This document shows, piece by piece, positions 1 through 11,802 of a DNA stretch of 64,000 nt. A program made the position numbers and the translations under genes. Positions within the stretch are counted from its first letter, which is position 1, and the number at the start of each line of letters is the position of its first letter. Origin of the DNA: Maritimibacter sp. DP1N21-5 (GTDB lineage: Bacteria > Pseudomonadota > Alphaproteobacteria > Rhodobacterales > Rhodobacteraceae). The notes under the pieces are model-generated. The model searched no databases, was not told the DNA's origin, and worked only from the letters and a program-made list of their open reading frames with translations. Location of the stretch: positions 186,001-250,000 of the forward strand of contig NZ_JAHUZF010000007.1 of the NCBI RefSeq assembly GCF_019218295.1. Reading direction: 5' to 3'.

Positions 1-1813
<1,813 letters not shown>

Positions 1814-2021
1814 GTGCTCTCCGCTCGATGCGCCGTTCCGCGCCTGACATTCTCTTGATCTCGCAGGGGTTCTTGCCGCGCCACGCGAGGCCCCATATCA
1901 AGGGCACCAAGATGGCCCCGAAAAGGACCCTAGCGATGTAGGCTCCGGGGCTCGGATAGTCAACGATGCCGGGGAATCCGGCACAGGTTCGGCGCCTGCC
2001 GGACCCAAACAAGGAGGTCTT

Positions 2022-2954
2022 ATGACCCATATACCCACCCGCACCTCGATTTTCGCGGCTACGCTCCTGTCCGCGTCGCTTTCCCTGCCCACATGGGCAC
2101 AGGACACCACGACGCCGGATGCGGAAAGCCCGGCTGCCGAAACCGCACAGGGTGCGACTGAAACCGAAACGCCTGCGGTCGACGTGTCGCCCTCGATGGT
2201 CATTGCTTCGGTGAACGGTGAAGACATCACGCTTGGCCACGTCGTCGCTGCACGTGGCGAACTTCCGCAGCAATATCAGCAACTTCCTGACGAAGTTCTA
2301 CTTCCCGGGCTTGTCGACCAGCTCATCCAGCAGACGCTTCTGAGCCAGGCCATCGACGATGTGTCCGAGCGCGTGCAGATCGAACTCGACAACACCAAGC
2401 GGATGCTGGTCGCCGCCGAGCAGATCGAAAGCGTGATCTCGGATGCCGCCACAGAAGAAGCGATCCAGTCCGCCTATGACGCGCAATATGCCGACGCCGA
2501 GCCGACGGACGAATGGAACGCGTCGCATATCCTCGTCGAGACCGAGGAAGAGGCCGCCGATCTCGCAGAGCAGGCTCGGGCAGAAGGTGCCGATTTCGCC
2601 GCGCTGGCCCAGGAGTTCTCGACCGGGCCTTCCGGCCCCAATGGCGGCGAACTTGGCTGGTTTTCCGCCGGCATGATGGTTCCGGAGTTCGAAACCGCCG
2701 TCTCCGGCATGGATGCGGGCGCCGTGTCCGACCCGGTCCAGACCCAGTTTGGCTGGCATGTGATCAAACTCAACGAAGTGCGCGAAAAGGGCGCTCCCAC
2801 ACTGGATGAAGTCCGTGAACAGATCGTGGCCGAGCTTCAGTCCTCGGCCGTGGAAGACGCGATCGCCGAGCTTATGGAAGGCGCGGACATCCAGCGCACT
2901 GAACTGACGGACGTTCCGCCTTCGGTCCTCTCCGATCCGTCGATCTTCGAATAA
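2022..2954 (+). CDS. Periplasmic parvulin-type peptidyl-prolyl cis-trans isomerase
   Basis: This 310-residue exported foldase catalyses prolyl cis-trans isomerisation in newly translocated proteins (PpiC/SurA-like). Residues 1-27 form a signal peptide ending in a WAQ-type cleavage site. A low-complexity, Thr/Glu/Ala-rich linker follows, then a helical SurA-like N-domain. The rotamase domain lies at about 165-260, with the family hallmarks ASHILVET, the FS.GPSGPNGGELGWF core and QFGWHVIKL. A strong Shine-Dalgarno AAGGAGG sits just before the ATG. It is divergent from secA and is followed after 21 bp by argJ in the same direction, so argJ and mutT may be co-transcribed with it. The fold assignment is secure; client proteins are unknown. 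Confidence 0.92.
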   Translation: MTHIPTRTSIFAATLLSASLSLPTWAQDTTTPDAESPAAETAQGATETETPAVDVSPSMVIASVNGEDITLGHVVAARGELPQQYQQLPDEVLLPGLVDQLIQQTLLSQAIDDVSERVQIELDNTKRMLVAAEQIESVISDAATEEAIQSAYDAQYADAEPTDEWNASHILVETEEEAADLAEQARAEGADFAALAQEFSTGPSGPNGGELGWFSAGMMVPEFETAVSGMDAGAVSDPVQTQFGWHVIKLNEVREKGAPTLDEVREQIVAELQSSAVEDAIAELMEGADIQRTELTDVPPSVLSDPSIFE

Positions 2955-2975
2955 CCGTCATCTGGGAAAGCCATC

Positions 2976-4271
2976 ATGGGCAAGAAAAAGAAGCTGAAGA
3001 AAGAGCTCAAGGCTCTGAAGGCAGAGCTGGCCGTTGCAAAGAACCACAAGCACAAGGTCGCCCCCCTTGCCCCCAAGGACGGCTTTCCCAAACTCCCCGT
3101 GATCGACGGCGTTCGTTTCGCGGCGGTGCAGGCCGGGGTGCGCTATCCCGGCCGCTATGACGTGATGATGGCGCTCTGCGATCCGGGCACGACCATCGCG
3201 GGCGTCTTCACCCGGTCGGCCACCCGGTCGGCCAACGTCCTCGATTGCCAGGCCAAGATCGGCTCGGCCTCCGACGGCGGCGCGGCGATCATCGTGAATT
3301 CGGGCAACTCTAATGCCTTCACCGGGTCTTCCGGTGAAAACGCCGTGGCCGAGATTTCCAAGACGGTGGCCGAGGTCACCGGTGTGGCCGAAAACAGGGT
3401 CTATACCGCCTCGACCGGCGTCATTGGCGAACGCCTTCCCTACGATCGGATCACCGCCAAGATCGGCGATCTGAACGCGGCGCTCGATCCGGCCGGCATC
3501 GAATTCGCCGCGCGGGCGATCATGACGACTGACACCTTCCCGAAGGGCGCTATGGCCGAAGTGAAGGTCGAGCGCGGCACGATAAAGATCGCCGGCATCG
3601 CCAAGGGGTCGGGCATGATCGCGCCGGACATGGCGACGATGCTGGTCTACATCTTCACCGACGCCAAAGTGGAACGGAAAGTGCTTCAGGCGTTCCTTTC
3701 CGGCCTCATCGACGAGACCTTCAACTCGATCACGGTGGATTCCGACACCTCGACCTCCGATACGCTCATCCTCGCGGCGACCGGTGCCTCGGGCGTCGAA
3801 ATCCCCCCCGACTGCGACGCTTTCGAGGCGGGCCTGCGCTCCGTCATGATGGATCTGGCGCATCAGGTGATCCGGGACGGCGAAGGCGCGACGAAGTTCG
3901 TCGAAATTCGTGTGACCGGTGCGAAATCCGGAAAGGACGCCCGGACACACGGGATGTCGATCGCCAATTCGCCCCTCGTGAAGACCGCCATCGCTGGTGA
4001 AGACCCGAACTGGGGCCGGATCGTCGCCGCCATCGGCAAATCCGGGGCTGCGGCGGATCGCGACAAGCTGTCGATCCGGTTCGGCGACATTCTCGTGGCC
4101 GAGAAGGGCTGGGTGTCGCCGGACTACCGGGAAGATCAGGGGGCCGACTACATGCTCGGCGAGGACATCGTGATCGGCGTGGATCTTGGGTTGGGCAACG
4201 GCGAAGCCACCGTCTGGACCTGCGACCTGACGCACGCCTACATCCAGATCAACGCGGATTACCGATCGTGA
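2976..4271 (+). CDS. argJ: Bifunctional glutamate N-acetyltransferase / amino-acid N-acetyltransferase ArgJ
   Basis: ArgJ recycles the acetyl group from N-acetylornithine to glutamate (and in bifunctional forms uses acetyl-CoA) in arginine biosynthesis. The self-cleavage site is visible as KGSGMIAPDMATML with the nucleophilic Thr at residue 221, which splits the precursor into alpha and beta chains. Conserved NSGNSNAFTG and STGVIGERLP segments are also present. The 431-residue product is longer than usual at the N-terminus: residues 1-27 are a lysine-rich, probably helical extension (MGKKKKLKKELKALKAEL) ahead of the canonical VAPLAPKDGFPKLPVIDGVRF start. No Met or GTG start exists at the canonical position, so the extension appears genuine. 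The gene overlaps mutT by 4 bp (GTGA). Confidence 0.95.
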   Translation: MGKKKKLKKELKALKAELAVAKNHKHKVAPLAPKDGFPKLPVIDGVRFAAVQAGVRYPGRYDVMMALCDPGTTIAGVFTRSATRSANVLDCQAKIGSASDGGAAIIVNSGNSNAFTGSSGENAVAEISKTVAEVTGVAENRVYTASTGVIGERLPYDRITAKIGDLNAALDPAGIEFAARAIMTTDTFPKGAMAEVKVERGTIKIAGIAKGSGMIAPDMATMLVYIFTDAKVERKVLQAFLSGLIDETFNSITVDSDTSTSDTLILAATGASGVEIPPDCDAFEAGLRSVMMDLAHQVIRDGEGATKFVEIRVTGAKSGKDARTHGMSIANSPLVKTAIAGEDPNWGRIVAAIGKSGAAADRDKLSIRFGDILVAEKGWVSPDYREDQGADYMLGEDIVIGVDLGLGNGEATVWTCDLTHAYIQINADYRS

Positions 4272-4669
4272 CCAAAGTCGTTCTCGTCTCGGCCGTCGCG
4301 CTCGTAGACCGCGACGGTCGCGTCCTGCTGGCGCAAAGGCCGGAGGGCAAGTCCATGGCCGGGCTTTGGGAGTTTCCCGGCGGCAAGGTCGAAACGGGCG
4401 AAACGCCCGAAGCCGCCCTGATCCGGGAGCTGAAGGAAGAACTGGGCATCGACACCTGGCACTCCTGCCTCGCGCCGCTGACCTTCGCCTCCCACGCCTA
4501 TGAGTCCTTCCATCTGCTCATGCCGGTCTTCGTCTGCCGCAAATGGGAAGGCACCCCGCACCCCAAAGAAGGCCAGACCCTGAAATGGGTCCGCGTTGCC
4601 GACATGCGGGATTATCCCATGCCACCTGCGGACATTCCGCTGGTGGCGATGATGCGGGACATGCTCTAG
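4268..4669 (+). CDS. mutT: 8-oxo-dGTP diphosphatase, MutT/Nudix
   Basis: This 133-residue Nudix hydrolase has a complete Nudix box (GGKVETGETPEAALIRELKEE, residues about 37-57, followed by LGI), which binds the divalent metal for pyrophosphate hydrolysis. The preceding LLAQRPEGKSMAGLWEFPGG stretch is typical of MutT proteins that remove 8-oxo-dGTP from the nucleotide pool. It starts with GTG inside the argJ stop codon (GTGA overlap), implying translational coupling. The argJ-mutT pairing is common in Rhodobacterales. Its stop lies 9 bp from the convergent stop of the manC-type gene, and no terminator is evident in that gap. Confidence 0.93.
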   Translation: MTKVVLVSAVALVDRDGRVLLAQRPEGKSMAGLWEFPGGKVETGETPEAALIRELKEELGIDTWHSCLAPLTFASHAYESFHLLMPVFVCRKWEGTPHPKEGQTLKWVRVADMRDYPMPPADIPLVAMMRDML

Positions 4670-4678
4670 GAAAAGACC

Positions 4679-6133
4679 CTAACCCTTCGCCCCCTGTCCG
4701 CGGGCGTAGACATCTTCATAGCGCACGATGTCGTCCTCGCCGACATAGGCCCCGGTCTGCACCTCGATCAGGACCATGGGCACCTTGCCCGGGTTCTCCA
4801 TGCGGTGCACGGACCCCAGCGGAACATAGACCGACTGGTTCTCGGTAACGAGTTGAACCTTGCCGTCCACGGTGACCTTCGCCGTGCCTTCGACCACGAT
4901 CCAGTGTTCCGAACGATGCACGTGGCTTTGCAAGGACAGGGATGCGCCGGGGTGGACCATGATCCGCTTCACCTGAAACCGTGACCCGACGGCGAGGCTT
5001 TCGAACCAGCCCCAGGGCCTGTGATCCTTGGGAAACTGCGTCGCCTGATCGGTCCCTTTTGCCTTCAGCGCATCGACCGCGAGCTTGACGTCCTGCGCGC
5101 GGTCCTTGGATGCGACCAGAACGGCGTCGTTCATCGCCACGGCGATGATCCCGTCCAGACCGATGCCGACCACCTCGAGCCGTTCGCTGTCGGCGCGTAG
5201 AAGCGTGTCCTTGCAGTCGATGGCGGTCGTCGATGCCGACTGGACCACGCCGTTCACATCCGGCCCGGCCTCGCGCCAGACCGCGTCCCAGCCGCCCAGA
5301 TCGGACCAGCGCGTTCCGAGCGGAACGACGGACAGGTTGTCTGCCTTTTCCATGACGGCGTAGTCGATCGAAATGCTCTCGGCCCCACTCCAGGCCTCCG
5401 GGTCGAGACGCAGGAAGCCGAGGTCGACCGCGGCGCCTTCAAGCGCGTCGGTCACTGGGGCCATCAGGTTTGGACAATGCGCCTTGAATGCCGCGACAAT
5501 GTCGGCGGCCTTGAACAGGAAGATCCCTGCGTTCCAAAGGAACGTGCCGGCGGCGACGAAACGCTCGGCCGTTGTCTGATCCGGCTTCTCCGCAAAGCTC
5601 GACAGTTTGACCGCCGCCCCCGATCCGTTCGGTTTTTCCGACAGCTCGAGATAGCCATAACCGGTTTCCGGGCGATCTGGCGTGATCCCGAATGTCACGA
5701 GGTCCCCGGACGTGACCGCCGAGATCCCCTTTTCGACCGCCGCGTGAAAGGCGGCTTCGTCGGGAATGACGTGATCGGAGGGCGCGACCAGCAGCAGCGC
5801 CTCCGGGTCGCCCGTCAGGGCGTGAAGCGCGGCGGCAAGCACGGCGGGCGCAGTATTGCGGCCTTCGGGCTCGATCAGGATTGCGCCGGGGTCGATGCCG
5901 ACCGACTGTAGCTGTTCGGTGACGATGAACCGGAAGTCCGAATGGGTGACGATGATCGGGCGGGCAAAGCTCAGGTCGCCGTGGGTGCCTGACAGCCGGC
6001 GCGCGGAGGCCTGAAACAGGGTCTCTTCACTGGTCAGTGGCACGAATTGCTTCGGGTAGCTCTTGCGGGAAAGCGGCCAGAGCCGGGTGCCCGATCCTCC
6101 ACACAGAAGCACGGGCGTAATGGAAATCGGCAT
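4679..6133 (-). CDS. manC: Mannose-1-phosphate guanylyltransferase / mannose-6-phosphate isomerase (type II PMI)
   Basis: This bifunctional enzyme makes GDP-mannose for exopolysaccharide, lipopolysaccharide or glycoprotein synthesis. The N-terminal nucleotidyltransferase (residues about 5-290) has the signature CGGSGTRLWPLSRKSYPKQF and the PSDHVI motif. The C-terminal cupin isomerase (about 345-480) has RPWGWFESL, the metal-binding QSHVHRSEHW and the VYVPLGSVHRMENPG segment. Its 484 residues match the family (AlgA/XanB/ManC/CpsB). It stands alone on the reverse strand, 170 bp from the divergent metallophosphatase. A Wza-like exporter lies nearby at 7200, but no complete polysaccharide locus is visible, so which polymer uses the GDP-mannose is unknown. 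Confidence 0.94.
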   Translation of the reverse strand: MPISITPVLLCGGSGTRLWPLSRKSYPKQFVPLTSEETLFQASARRLSGTHGDLSFARPIIVTHSDFRFIVTEQLQSVGIDPGAILIEPEGRNTAPAVLAAALHALTGDPEALLLVAPSDHVIPDEAAFHAAVEKGISAVTSGDLVTFGITPDRPETGYGYLELSEKPNGSGAAVKLSSFAEKPDQTTAERFVAAGTFLWNAGIFLFKAADIVAAFKAHCPNLMAPVTDALEGAAVDLGFLRLDPEAWSGAESISIDYAVMEKADNLSVVPLGTRWSDLGGWDAVWREAGPDVNGVVQSASTTAIDCKDTLLRADSERLEVVGIGLDGIIAVAMNDAVLVASKDRAQDVKLAVDALKAKGTDQATQFPKDHRPWGWFESLAVGSRFQVKRIMVHPGASLSLQSHVHRSEHWIVVEGTAKVTVDGKVQLVTENQSVYVPLGSVHRMENPGKVPMVLIEVQTGAYVGEDDIVRYEDVYARGQGAKG

Positions 6134-6303
6134 TCTCTTATCCGGTTGGTTCGTTGTCGCGGCAGACTCCTTTACCGCGTGTCCGGGGTCAAGGCCGGAC
6201 TGGCCGGGTAGCCTTGGGGAAACTGGACGATCACGGGGGCTGCCGATTGTTCTTTCGGTTCGGGCCGGTCAAGATGGTGCGGGTCCGGTAAGGGGAGGAC
6301 GCA

Positions 6304-7092
6304 ATGAATTTGTTCGATCGTTGGCGACAGCGCTGGGCCCGAGCCACGCCCGCCGATGAACGCCCCGGGAGCGACAGGGTCTTCGACGCCGCCATCGCGC
6401 CCGACCGGCCCCTTGCGGTTATTGGCGATGTGCACGGCATGTCCGGGCTTCTCGACAGGCTTCTCGACCGTCTTGGGCGGGACTTCCCCGAGGCGCATGT
6501 GGTGACCGTGGGCGACTATATCGACCGAGGCGATGGCAGTCGGGGGGTGATCGAACGGCTTAGACCGATGGCAGAGGCCGGGACAGTGACCTGCCTCATG
6601 GGAAATCACGAAGTGATGCTCTTCGAGTTCCTCGCAGCACCCGATGGCGATGCCAAGACGTGGTTGAGCCGCGGTGGCCTTCAGATGCTCGCGAGTTATG
6701 GGGTTGGCGGCGTGGTGGCATCATCGGACGCCGCCACGCGACGGGACGCTGCCCGGCGACTTCAGGCGGCGATGGGATCCGAGGTCGACTGGCTCCGGAC
6801 TCTGCCGCTGACCTATCGCTCCGGAAACGTCCATGTCGTTCATGCCGCGGCCGATCCGAACCGCGCGATGGACCGCCAACAAAAGGATGCACTGCTTTGG
6901 GGGCATCCTGACTTCGACCGGATCGACCGTGCCGACGGTCAGTGGGTCATCCATGGTCACAGTGTCGTGGATAGGGTCGAGGCCCGACGCGGCCGCATCC
7001 CGGTCGATACGGGTGCCTATGCGACCGGGCGCCTCTCCGCAGCAGTTGTGACTCCTGCCGGTGATCTGGAGGTTGTGGAGGTCTCGGCCTGA
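6304..7092 (+). CDS. Metallophosphoesterase, PPP serine/threonine phosphatase-like
   Basis: This 262-residue protein has the PPP-family metal site in order: GDVHG (about residues 41-45), GDYIDRGDGSRGV (about 67-79), GNHEVM (about 100-105) and the later HGHS histidines (about 219-222). These ligate a dinuclear metal centre that hydrolyses phosphomonoesters. Bacterial members include serine/threonine protein phosphatases and diadenosine polyphosphatases (ApaH-like), and the sequence alone does not separate these. GGAGG-type Shine-Dalgarno sequence lies just before the ATG. The gene is divergent from manC and is followed by a Wza-like lipoprotein gene 107 bp downstream. A regulatory link to polysaccharide export is possible but not shown. 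Confidence 0.85.
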   Translation: MNLFDRWRQRWARATPADERPGSDRVFDAAIAPDRPLAVIGDVHGMSGLLDRLLDRLGRDFPEAHVVTVGDYIDRGDGSRGVIERLRPMAEAGTVTCLMGNHEVMLFEFLAAPDGDAKTWLSRGGLQMLASYGVGGVVASSDAATRRDAARRLQAAMGSEVDWLRTLPLTYRSGNVHVVHAAADPNRAMDRQQKDALLWGHPDFDRIDRADGQWVIHGHSVVDRVEARRGRIPVDTGAYATGRLSAAVVTPAGDLEVVEVSA

Positions 7093-7199
7093 ATCTGAAC
7101 GACCACCGTGCCGTCCTTTCAGGGCCACCGGGAGCGAAATCGCTTCAACAGACAACTATAGGGTGATAACCGTTAACCAATACAATTTTGGGTTGGAAA

Positions 7200-8537
7200 A
7201 TGGTTCGGTCGGCTCTGCTCACAGGTGTGCTCCTGTTACTCGCATCCTGCGGCGCGCTGACGTCGCCGGTCGTCGTGGAAGAAACCACCGCGGTTGGGGA
7301 GGTCGTGATCCTGACGATGGACGCGAACACGATCCGCGCCGCAAATGCGACGGGCTATGAACCCCGAACGCTCCCGGCGATCTTCTCGCGCACCGCCGGT
7401 GTGGCTGGTGTGGGCGTGGGAGTCGGCGCCTTGCCCCCCGGTGCCTACGATCCCGAGGACCGGCCTGAAGCGCTGACCACACGCCTCCCGCCCGCCTATG
7501 CGCCGGGTCCCTACCGACTTGGCGTTGGCGACGTGCTCCTCCTCGCCACACCGAGCGGTATCGGGACCATGGAACAGTTGAGCGGCCTTCTCGCGGCGCA
7601 ACACCAGAGGCAGGGATACACCGTGCAGGACAGCGGCGCGATTTCGATCCCGGATGTCGGGCGGGTTCAGGTGGCGGGACTGACGCTCGATGACGCCGAA
7701 AGCGCGGTCTTCAATGCCTTGGTGGCGCAACAGATCGAACCAGCCTTTTCGCTCGAAGTGGCGGAATTCAAGTCACAGCGCGCCTCGATTGGCGGCGCGG
7801 TGCGCAACCCCATGGTCCTGCCCTTGACCCTGTCGCCCTTGACCCTGGCCGAGGCCGTCGCTGCGGCGGGGGGTATGACCGCGCCCGAGCGCGATTACGC
7901 CTCGATCCGGCTCTATCGCGACGGCGAACTCTATCAGATCCCGGTGGAACGATACCTGGGGTCGGCCGACCTTCAGAAGATCGCGCTGAAAGCCGGGGAT
8001 GCGGTCTTCATCGACATCGAATATGATCTGGCCAGCGCCGAGGGATACTTCGCCCAGCAGATCGAACTGAGCAAACTGCGCCAGTCAGCGCGGACCTCGG
8101 CCATGGAGCAGCTTGCGACCGAAGTGGAATTGCGGCGACAGGAGCTCGAAGAAGGCCGCGCCAATTTCAACGCGCAGGTCGCGCTGGACGCGGTCGAGCG
8201 TGACTATGCCTATATCGCCGGTGAAGTGGGTCGTCAGGGCCGCTTCACCCTTCCGTTCGACCACAAGGCCACGCTGGCGGACGCGCTGTTCAGTCAGGCC
8301 GAAGGGGTGCCGAATGCGACCGGCAACATCGGCGAGGTCTATGTGCTGCGTGGCACCGGCGACGGGCGGGGCATTCAGGCATGGCACCTCAATGCGAGCA
8401 ACGCCGCGAACCTCGTCCTCGCGACGCGTTTCGAGCTGCGGCCCAACGATGTGATCTTCGTTTCGGAGAAACCGCTCACCGGTATCAGCCGGCTTCTGGG
8501 CCAGGTCGCGCTCTCTGTCGCCGCCGTTGGCCTGTAG
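7200..8537 (+). CDS. Polysaccharide biosynthesis/export lipoprotein, Wza family
   Basis: Outer-membrane polysaccharide export proteins of the Wza/OPX family form the exit channel for capsule or exopolysaccharide. The ATG at 7200 is preferred over an in-frame TTG at 7188, because it gives a short lipoprotein signal with the lipobox LASC and lipidated Cys17. A Poly_export domain follows (PYRLGVGDVLLLATP, then QDSGAISIPDVGRVQVAGLTL), then SLBB-type beta-grasp repeats (ASIGGAVRNPMVLPL and YIAGEVGRQGRFTLP). A helical insertion lies at about 285-325. It is an orphan here: no Wzc kinase or Wzx/Wzy genes are adjacent, and only manC 1 kb upstream suggests the pathway. A hairpin terminator follows at 8579-8608. 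Confidence 0.88.
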   Translation: MVRSALLTGVLLLLASCGALTSPVVVEETTAVGEVVILTMDANTIRAANATGYEPRTLPAIFSRTAGVAGVGVGVGALPPGAYDPEDRPEALTTRLPPAYAPGPYRLGVGDVLLLATPSGIGTMEQLSGLLAAQHQRQGYTVQDSGAISIPDVGRVQVAGLTLDDAESAVFNALVAQQIEPAFSLEVAEFKSQRASIGGAVRNPMVLPLTLSPLTLAEAVAAAGGMTAPERDYASIRLYRDGELYQIPVERYLGSADLQKIALKAGDAVFIDIEYDLASAEGYFAQQIELSKLRQSARTSAMEQLATEVELRRQELEEGRANFNAQVALDAVERDYAYIAGEVGRQGRFTLPFDHKATLADALFSQAEGVPNATGNIGEVYVLRGTGDGRGIQAWHLNASNAANLVLATRFELRPNDVIFVSEKPLTGISRLLGQVALSVAAVGL

Positions 8538-8578
8538 TCGCCTGCACGCGCGCTATGGGCGGATGCTTCGCCAAAAGA

Positions 8579-8608
8579 AAAACGCGCCGCCCGAGGGCAG
8601 CGCGTTTT
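8579..8608. terminator. Bidirectional intrinsic terminator between the Wza-like gene and infB
   Basis: The inverted repeat AAAACGCGC ... GCGCGTTTT, with an internal GCC/GGC extension past one mismatch and a CGAG loop, lies between two convergent genes. Both arms end in A4/T4 runs, so it can end transcription in either direction. Confidence 0.85.
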
Positions 8609-8630
8609 CGTTCCAGTCGTACGGACAGGA

Positions 8631-11135
8631 TCAATCGAGCGTGCGCTCGACTTCTTCCCGCTCGAAGATCTCGATGACGTCCTTCGGGCGGATGTCGTCG
8701 TAGTTCTCGAAGGCCATACCGCATTCCTGACCCGAGATGACCTCGGACACCTCGTCCTTGAAGCGTTTGAGCGTCTTGAGCGTGCCTTCGTGGATAACCA
8801 CGTTGTCGCGCAGGAGGCGCACGCCGGCAGAGCGGCGGGCAACGCCCTCGGTGACGAGACAGCCGGCGACCTTGCCGACGTTCGACACCTTGAACACCTC
8901 TTTGATCTCGGCGTAACCGATGAACTTTTCGCGCACTTCGGCGGACAAGAGGCCCGAGGCCGCCGCTTTCACGTCGTCCACGAGGTCGTAGATCACGCTG
9001 TAGTAGCGGATTTCCACGCCCTTCTGGTTCGCCGACTGGCGGGCCGAGGCATTGGCACGGACGTTGAAGCCGATAACCGGCGCGCCGGAGGCCTCCGCGA
9101 GTCCGACGTCCGTTTCCGTGATCGCACCAACACCGTAATGCAGCACGCGCACGCGCACCTCGTCGTTGCCGATCTTTTCCATCGCCTGAACGATGGCTTC
9201 GGCAGAGCCCTGCACGTCGGCTTTGACGAGAATCGGCAGCTCGGCGACATTCTCGTCCGCCTTGGCCTTGGCCATCATCTGTTCCAGCGTGGTCGCGGCA
9301 CCGGCAGCGGCACGTTTGTCCTTGGCGGCCTGATGGCGGTATTCCGCGATCTCGCGCGCCTGCGCTTCGGTTTCCACGACGTTGAGCACGTCGCCGGCTT
9401 CCGGCGTGCCGTTGAGGCCAAGCACCTCGACCGGAACCGACGGACCCGCGACCTTCACCCGCTCGCCGTGGTCGTTCTCCATGGCGCGGACCTTGCCCCA
9501 CTGTTCGCCGACGACGAAGATGTCGCCCTGCTTCAGCGTGCCGTTCTGGACGAGCACGGTCGCGACCGGGCCCCGGCCCACGTCGAGCTGCGCCTCGATT
9601 ACCGCACCCAGAGCGGCCCGTTTCGGGTTCGCCTTGAGTTCGAGGATCTCGGCCTGAAGCGCGATGGCTTCCAGCAGGTTGTCGAGCCCCTGGCCTGTGT
9701 GGGCCGAGACTTCGACGTCCTGCACATCACCTGACATCGCTTCCACGATCACTTCATGCTGGAGCAGCTCCGTGCGCACGCGGTTCGCGTCGGCAGCGGG
9801 CTTGTCCATCTTGTTGATCGCCACGATCATCGGCACTTTCGCCGCTTTCGCGTGGTTGATGGCTTCGATCGTCTGCGGCATGACCGAGTCATCGGCGGCA
9901 ACAACGAGCACGACGATGTCCGTCACCTGCGCGCCGCGGGCCCGCATCGACGTGAACGCCGCGTGGCCGGGCGTGTCGAGGAAGGTCAATACCGCGCCCG
10001 AGTCCGTCTTGACCTGATAGGCGCCGATATGCTGCGTGATGCCGCCGGCTTCGCCAGCCGTCACTTTCGCGTTCCGGATCGCATCGAGGAGCGAGGTCTT
10101 GCCGTGGTCGACGTGACCCATGATCGTCACGACCGGCGGACGGTTCATCAGGTCTTCGGCCTTGTCCTCGACGGTGTCGATCACCTGTTCGACGTCGCTG
10201 TCCGACACGCGGACGATGTTGTGGCCGAATTCTTCGATGATGAGTTCCGCGGTGTCCTGGTCGATTGTCTGGTTCTGCGTGACCATCATGCCCATGTTCA
10301 TGAGCGATTTCACGACGTCCGCCACACGCTCGGCCATACGGTTGGCGAGCTCCTGCACCACGATGGCCTCGGGCACCTGAACGTCGCGCACGACCTTCTC
10401 GCGGCTGTCACCGCCACCCATCGCCTTCTGGCGCATGCGTTCCTGTTTGCGCTTCATCGCCGCGACCGAGCGCTGACGCCCGCCTTCGCCACCGGTGAGC
10501 GCCTGGTTCACGGTCAGCTTGCCGGACCGGCGGTTGTCGTCGCGGCCAGCCTTGTTCCGCGCATTGCGATCGTCCGCCGGAGGGGTGGCGACGCGTTCAC
10601 GGTCGGGCTTGCGCGGGCCGGATTTGGCCCCACGGGCCTCGGCAGCCTGCGCCGCAGCCGGATCGGCGGGCGCCTCGGCAGGCTTCGGCTTGTTCTTGGC
10701 CTCTTCCTTTTCCTTGCGGCGACGTTCGTCTTCTTCCGCCTTCTTCGCGGCGGCTTCGGCGCGTTCCTGTTCTTCGCGCGCCTTTTCCTCGGCTTCCTGC
10801 CGACGACGCTCGCGCTCTTCCTCGCGGGCTTTTTCCTCGGCTTCGCGCTGACGCGCTTCCTGCGCCTCGTTGGCCTTGGCGGCCGCGAGCGCCTTCATCC
10901 GGCGTTCAAGCTCGGCGTCCGAGATCCCGGCGGGACGATTGGACGGGTCCGTGGCCGGCGAAGAGCCGCCACCCGCGCCGCCACCCGCACCGGGTTTCGG
11001 CACGACGACGCGCTTGCGCTTCGTCTCGACAACCACGTTCTTGGTCCGTCCATGGCTGAAGCTCTGCTTCACGGAACCCGAGCGGGGTCCGCCACCACGA
11101 AGGCCAAGGGGCTTTTTACCGTCCGTATCGTTCAT
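8631..11135 (-). CDS. infB: Translation initiation factor IF-2
   Basis: IF-2 is the GTPase that brings fMet-tRNA to the 30S subunit and promotes subunit joining. The 834-residue product begins with the alphaproteobacterial IF2-associated segment ([20 protein letters not shown]). A long charged, probably unstructured or coiled Glu/Arg/Lys/Ala-rich region follows (residues 70-200), then the IF2_N domain and the G domain. P-loop GHVDHGKT is at 340-347, with DTPGHAAF and NKMDKP following. The C-terminal domains end in [21 protein letters not shown]. It overlaps the YlxR-type gene by 4 bp and is the last gene of the rimP-nusA operon before the terminator at 8579. Confidence 0.98.
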   Translation of the reverse strand: MNDTDGKKPLGLRGGGPRSGSVKQSFSHGRTKNVVVETKRKRVVVPKPGAGGGAGGGSSPATDPSNRPAGISDAELERRMKALAAAKANEAQEARQREAEEKAREEERERRRQEAEEKAREEQERAEAAAKKAEEDERRRKEKEEAKNKPKPAEAPADPAAAQAAEARGAKSGPRKPDRERVATPPADDRNARNKAGRDDNRRSGKLTVNQALTGGEGGRQRSVAAMKRKQERMRQKAMGGGDSREKVVRDVQVPEAIVVQELANRMAERVADVVKSLMNMGMMVTQNQTIDQDTAELIIEEFGHNIVRVSDSDVEQVIDTVEDKAEDLMNRPPVVTIMGHVDHGKTSLLDAIRNAKVTAGEAGGITQHIGAYQVKTDSGAVLTFLDTPGHAAFTSMRARGAQVTDIVVLVVAADDSVMPQTIEAINHAKAAKVPMIVAINKMDKPAADANRVRTELLQHEVIVEAMSGDVQDVEVSAHTGQGLDNLLEAIALQAEILELKANPKRAALGAVIEAQLDVGRGPVATVLVQNGTLKQGDIFVVGEQWGKVRAMENDHGERVKVAGPSVPVEVLGLNGTPEAGDVLNVVETEAQAREIAEYRHQAAKDKRAAAGAATTLEQMMAKAKADENVAELPILVKADVQGSAEAIVQAMEKIGNDEVRVRVLHYGVGAITETDVGLAEASGAPVIGFNVRANASARQSANQKGVEIRYYSVIYDLVDDVKAAASGLLSAEVREKFIGYAEIKEVFKVSNVGKVAGCLVTEGVARRSAGVRLLRDNVVIHEGTLKTLKRFKDEVSEVISGQECGMAFENYDDIRPKDVIEIFEREEVERTLD

Positions 11136-11767
11136 CTATTCTTCGTACCTTTCCGACGGGCGGTCCCGCCGTCGTCTTTTCCGCGCATGCCCGAGAGCTT
11201 TGCGGCTTCCTCTACAACACGTTTCGTGAGTCCACCAGCCGCGAGCGCGCCATGTATCACATGTTCACGTCCGAAAGCCAAACCCAATTCATCCGCGGTC
11301 AGACAGCCGATAAAGCTGTCGCGTCCCGGCGGGGGGCGGAGTTTCGTCTTGCCCCGTTCCGATCCATCACTTGCCTGGAGGAGAACCTGGGCCTGTTCCT
11401 TGGCGAGCCAATCCTTGACCTTCTCAAACCCGGCCACGGCGCTGCCTGCTTTCCGAGCCAAAGAGATAAGGTGCACCACGCGATCTGCAAGGCCCTGTTC
11501 GACCGAAGCCTCGAGATTCTCCGGCACCGTCACCGGCGATTTCGCGCCGCGATGGAACCCGCCGCGTTTGCGCGCCGTGGCAAAGGCGGCCGGTGTCGCG
11601 GTGATCCACAGGCCCCGGCCAGGCAGTTTCTCCAGAAGGTCCGGCACGATCACCGAGTCCGGGCTCACCACGAGACGGATCAGACCCTCCTTGGGTCCGA
11701 CCTCGCCGGTGGCGATGCACCGGCGTTCGGGCTCGCTCCGATCCTTCTCTTGTCCGCCGCGGCTCAT
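11132..11767 (-). CDS. YlxR (DUF448) RNA-binding protein with L7Ae-like domain
   Basis: This 211-residue protein fuses two RNA-binding modules. An N-terminal YlxR/DUF448 domain (about 10-90) carries [10 protein letters not shown] and [12 protein letters not shown]-terminal L7Ae/Gadd45-like domain (about 95-190) carries [22 protein letters not shown]. In other bacteria YlxR has been linked to RNase P. The two-domain form is common in alphaproteobacteria and always sits between nusA and infB, as here. It starts 35 bp after the nusA stop and overlaps the infB start by 4 bp. The exact role is not known from sequence, though its constant linkage with transcription and translation factors argues for RNA metabolism. 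Confidence 0.93.
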   Translation of the reverse strand: MSRGGQEKDRSEPERRCIATGEVGPKEGLIRLVVSPDSVIVPDLLEKLPGRGLWITATPAAFATARKRGGFHRGAKSPVTVPENLEASVEQGLADRVVHLISLARKAGSAVAGFEKVKDWLAKEQAQVLLQASDGSERGKTKLRPPPGRDSFIGCLTADELGLAFGREHVIHGALAAGGLTKRVVEEAAKLSGMRGKDDGGTARRKGTKNR

Positions 11768-11802
11768 GCCATCGTTCTCCGTCCGAAACCCGAGACCTGA
11801 AC

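Noticed and set aside
7160..7185. Single TTAACC half-site as a CtrA box ahead of the Wza-like gene
   Set aside because: Only one half-site without a partner at 7-bp spacing; expected by chance.
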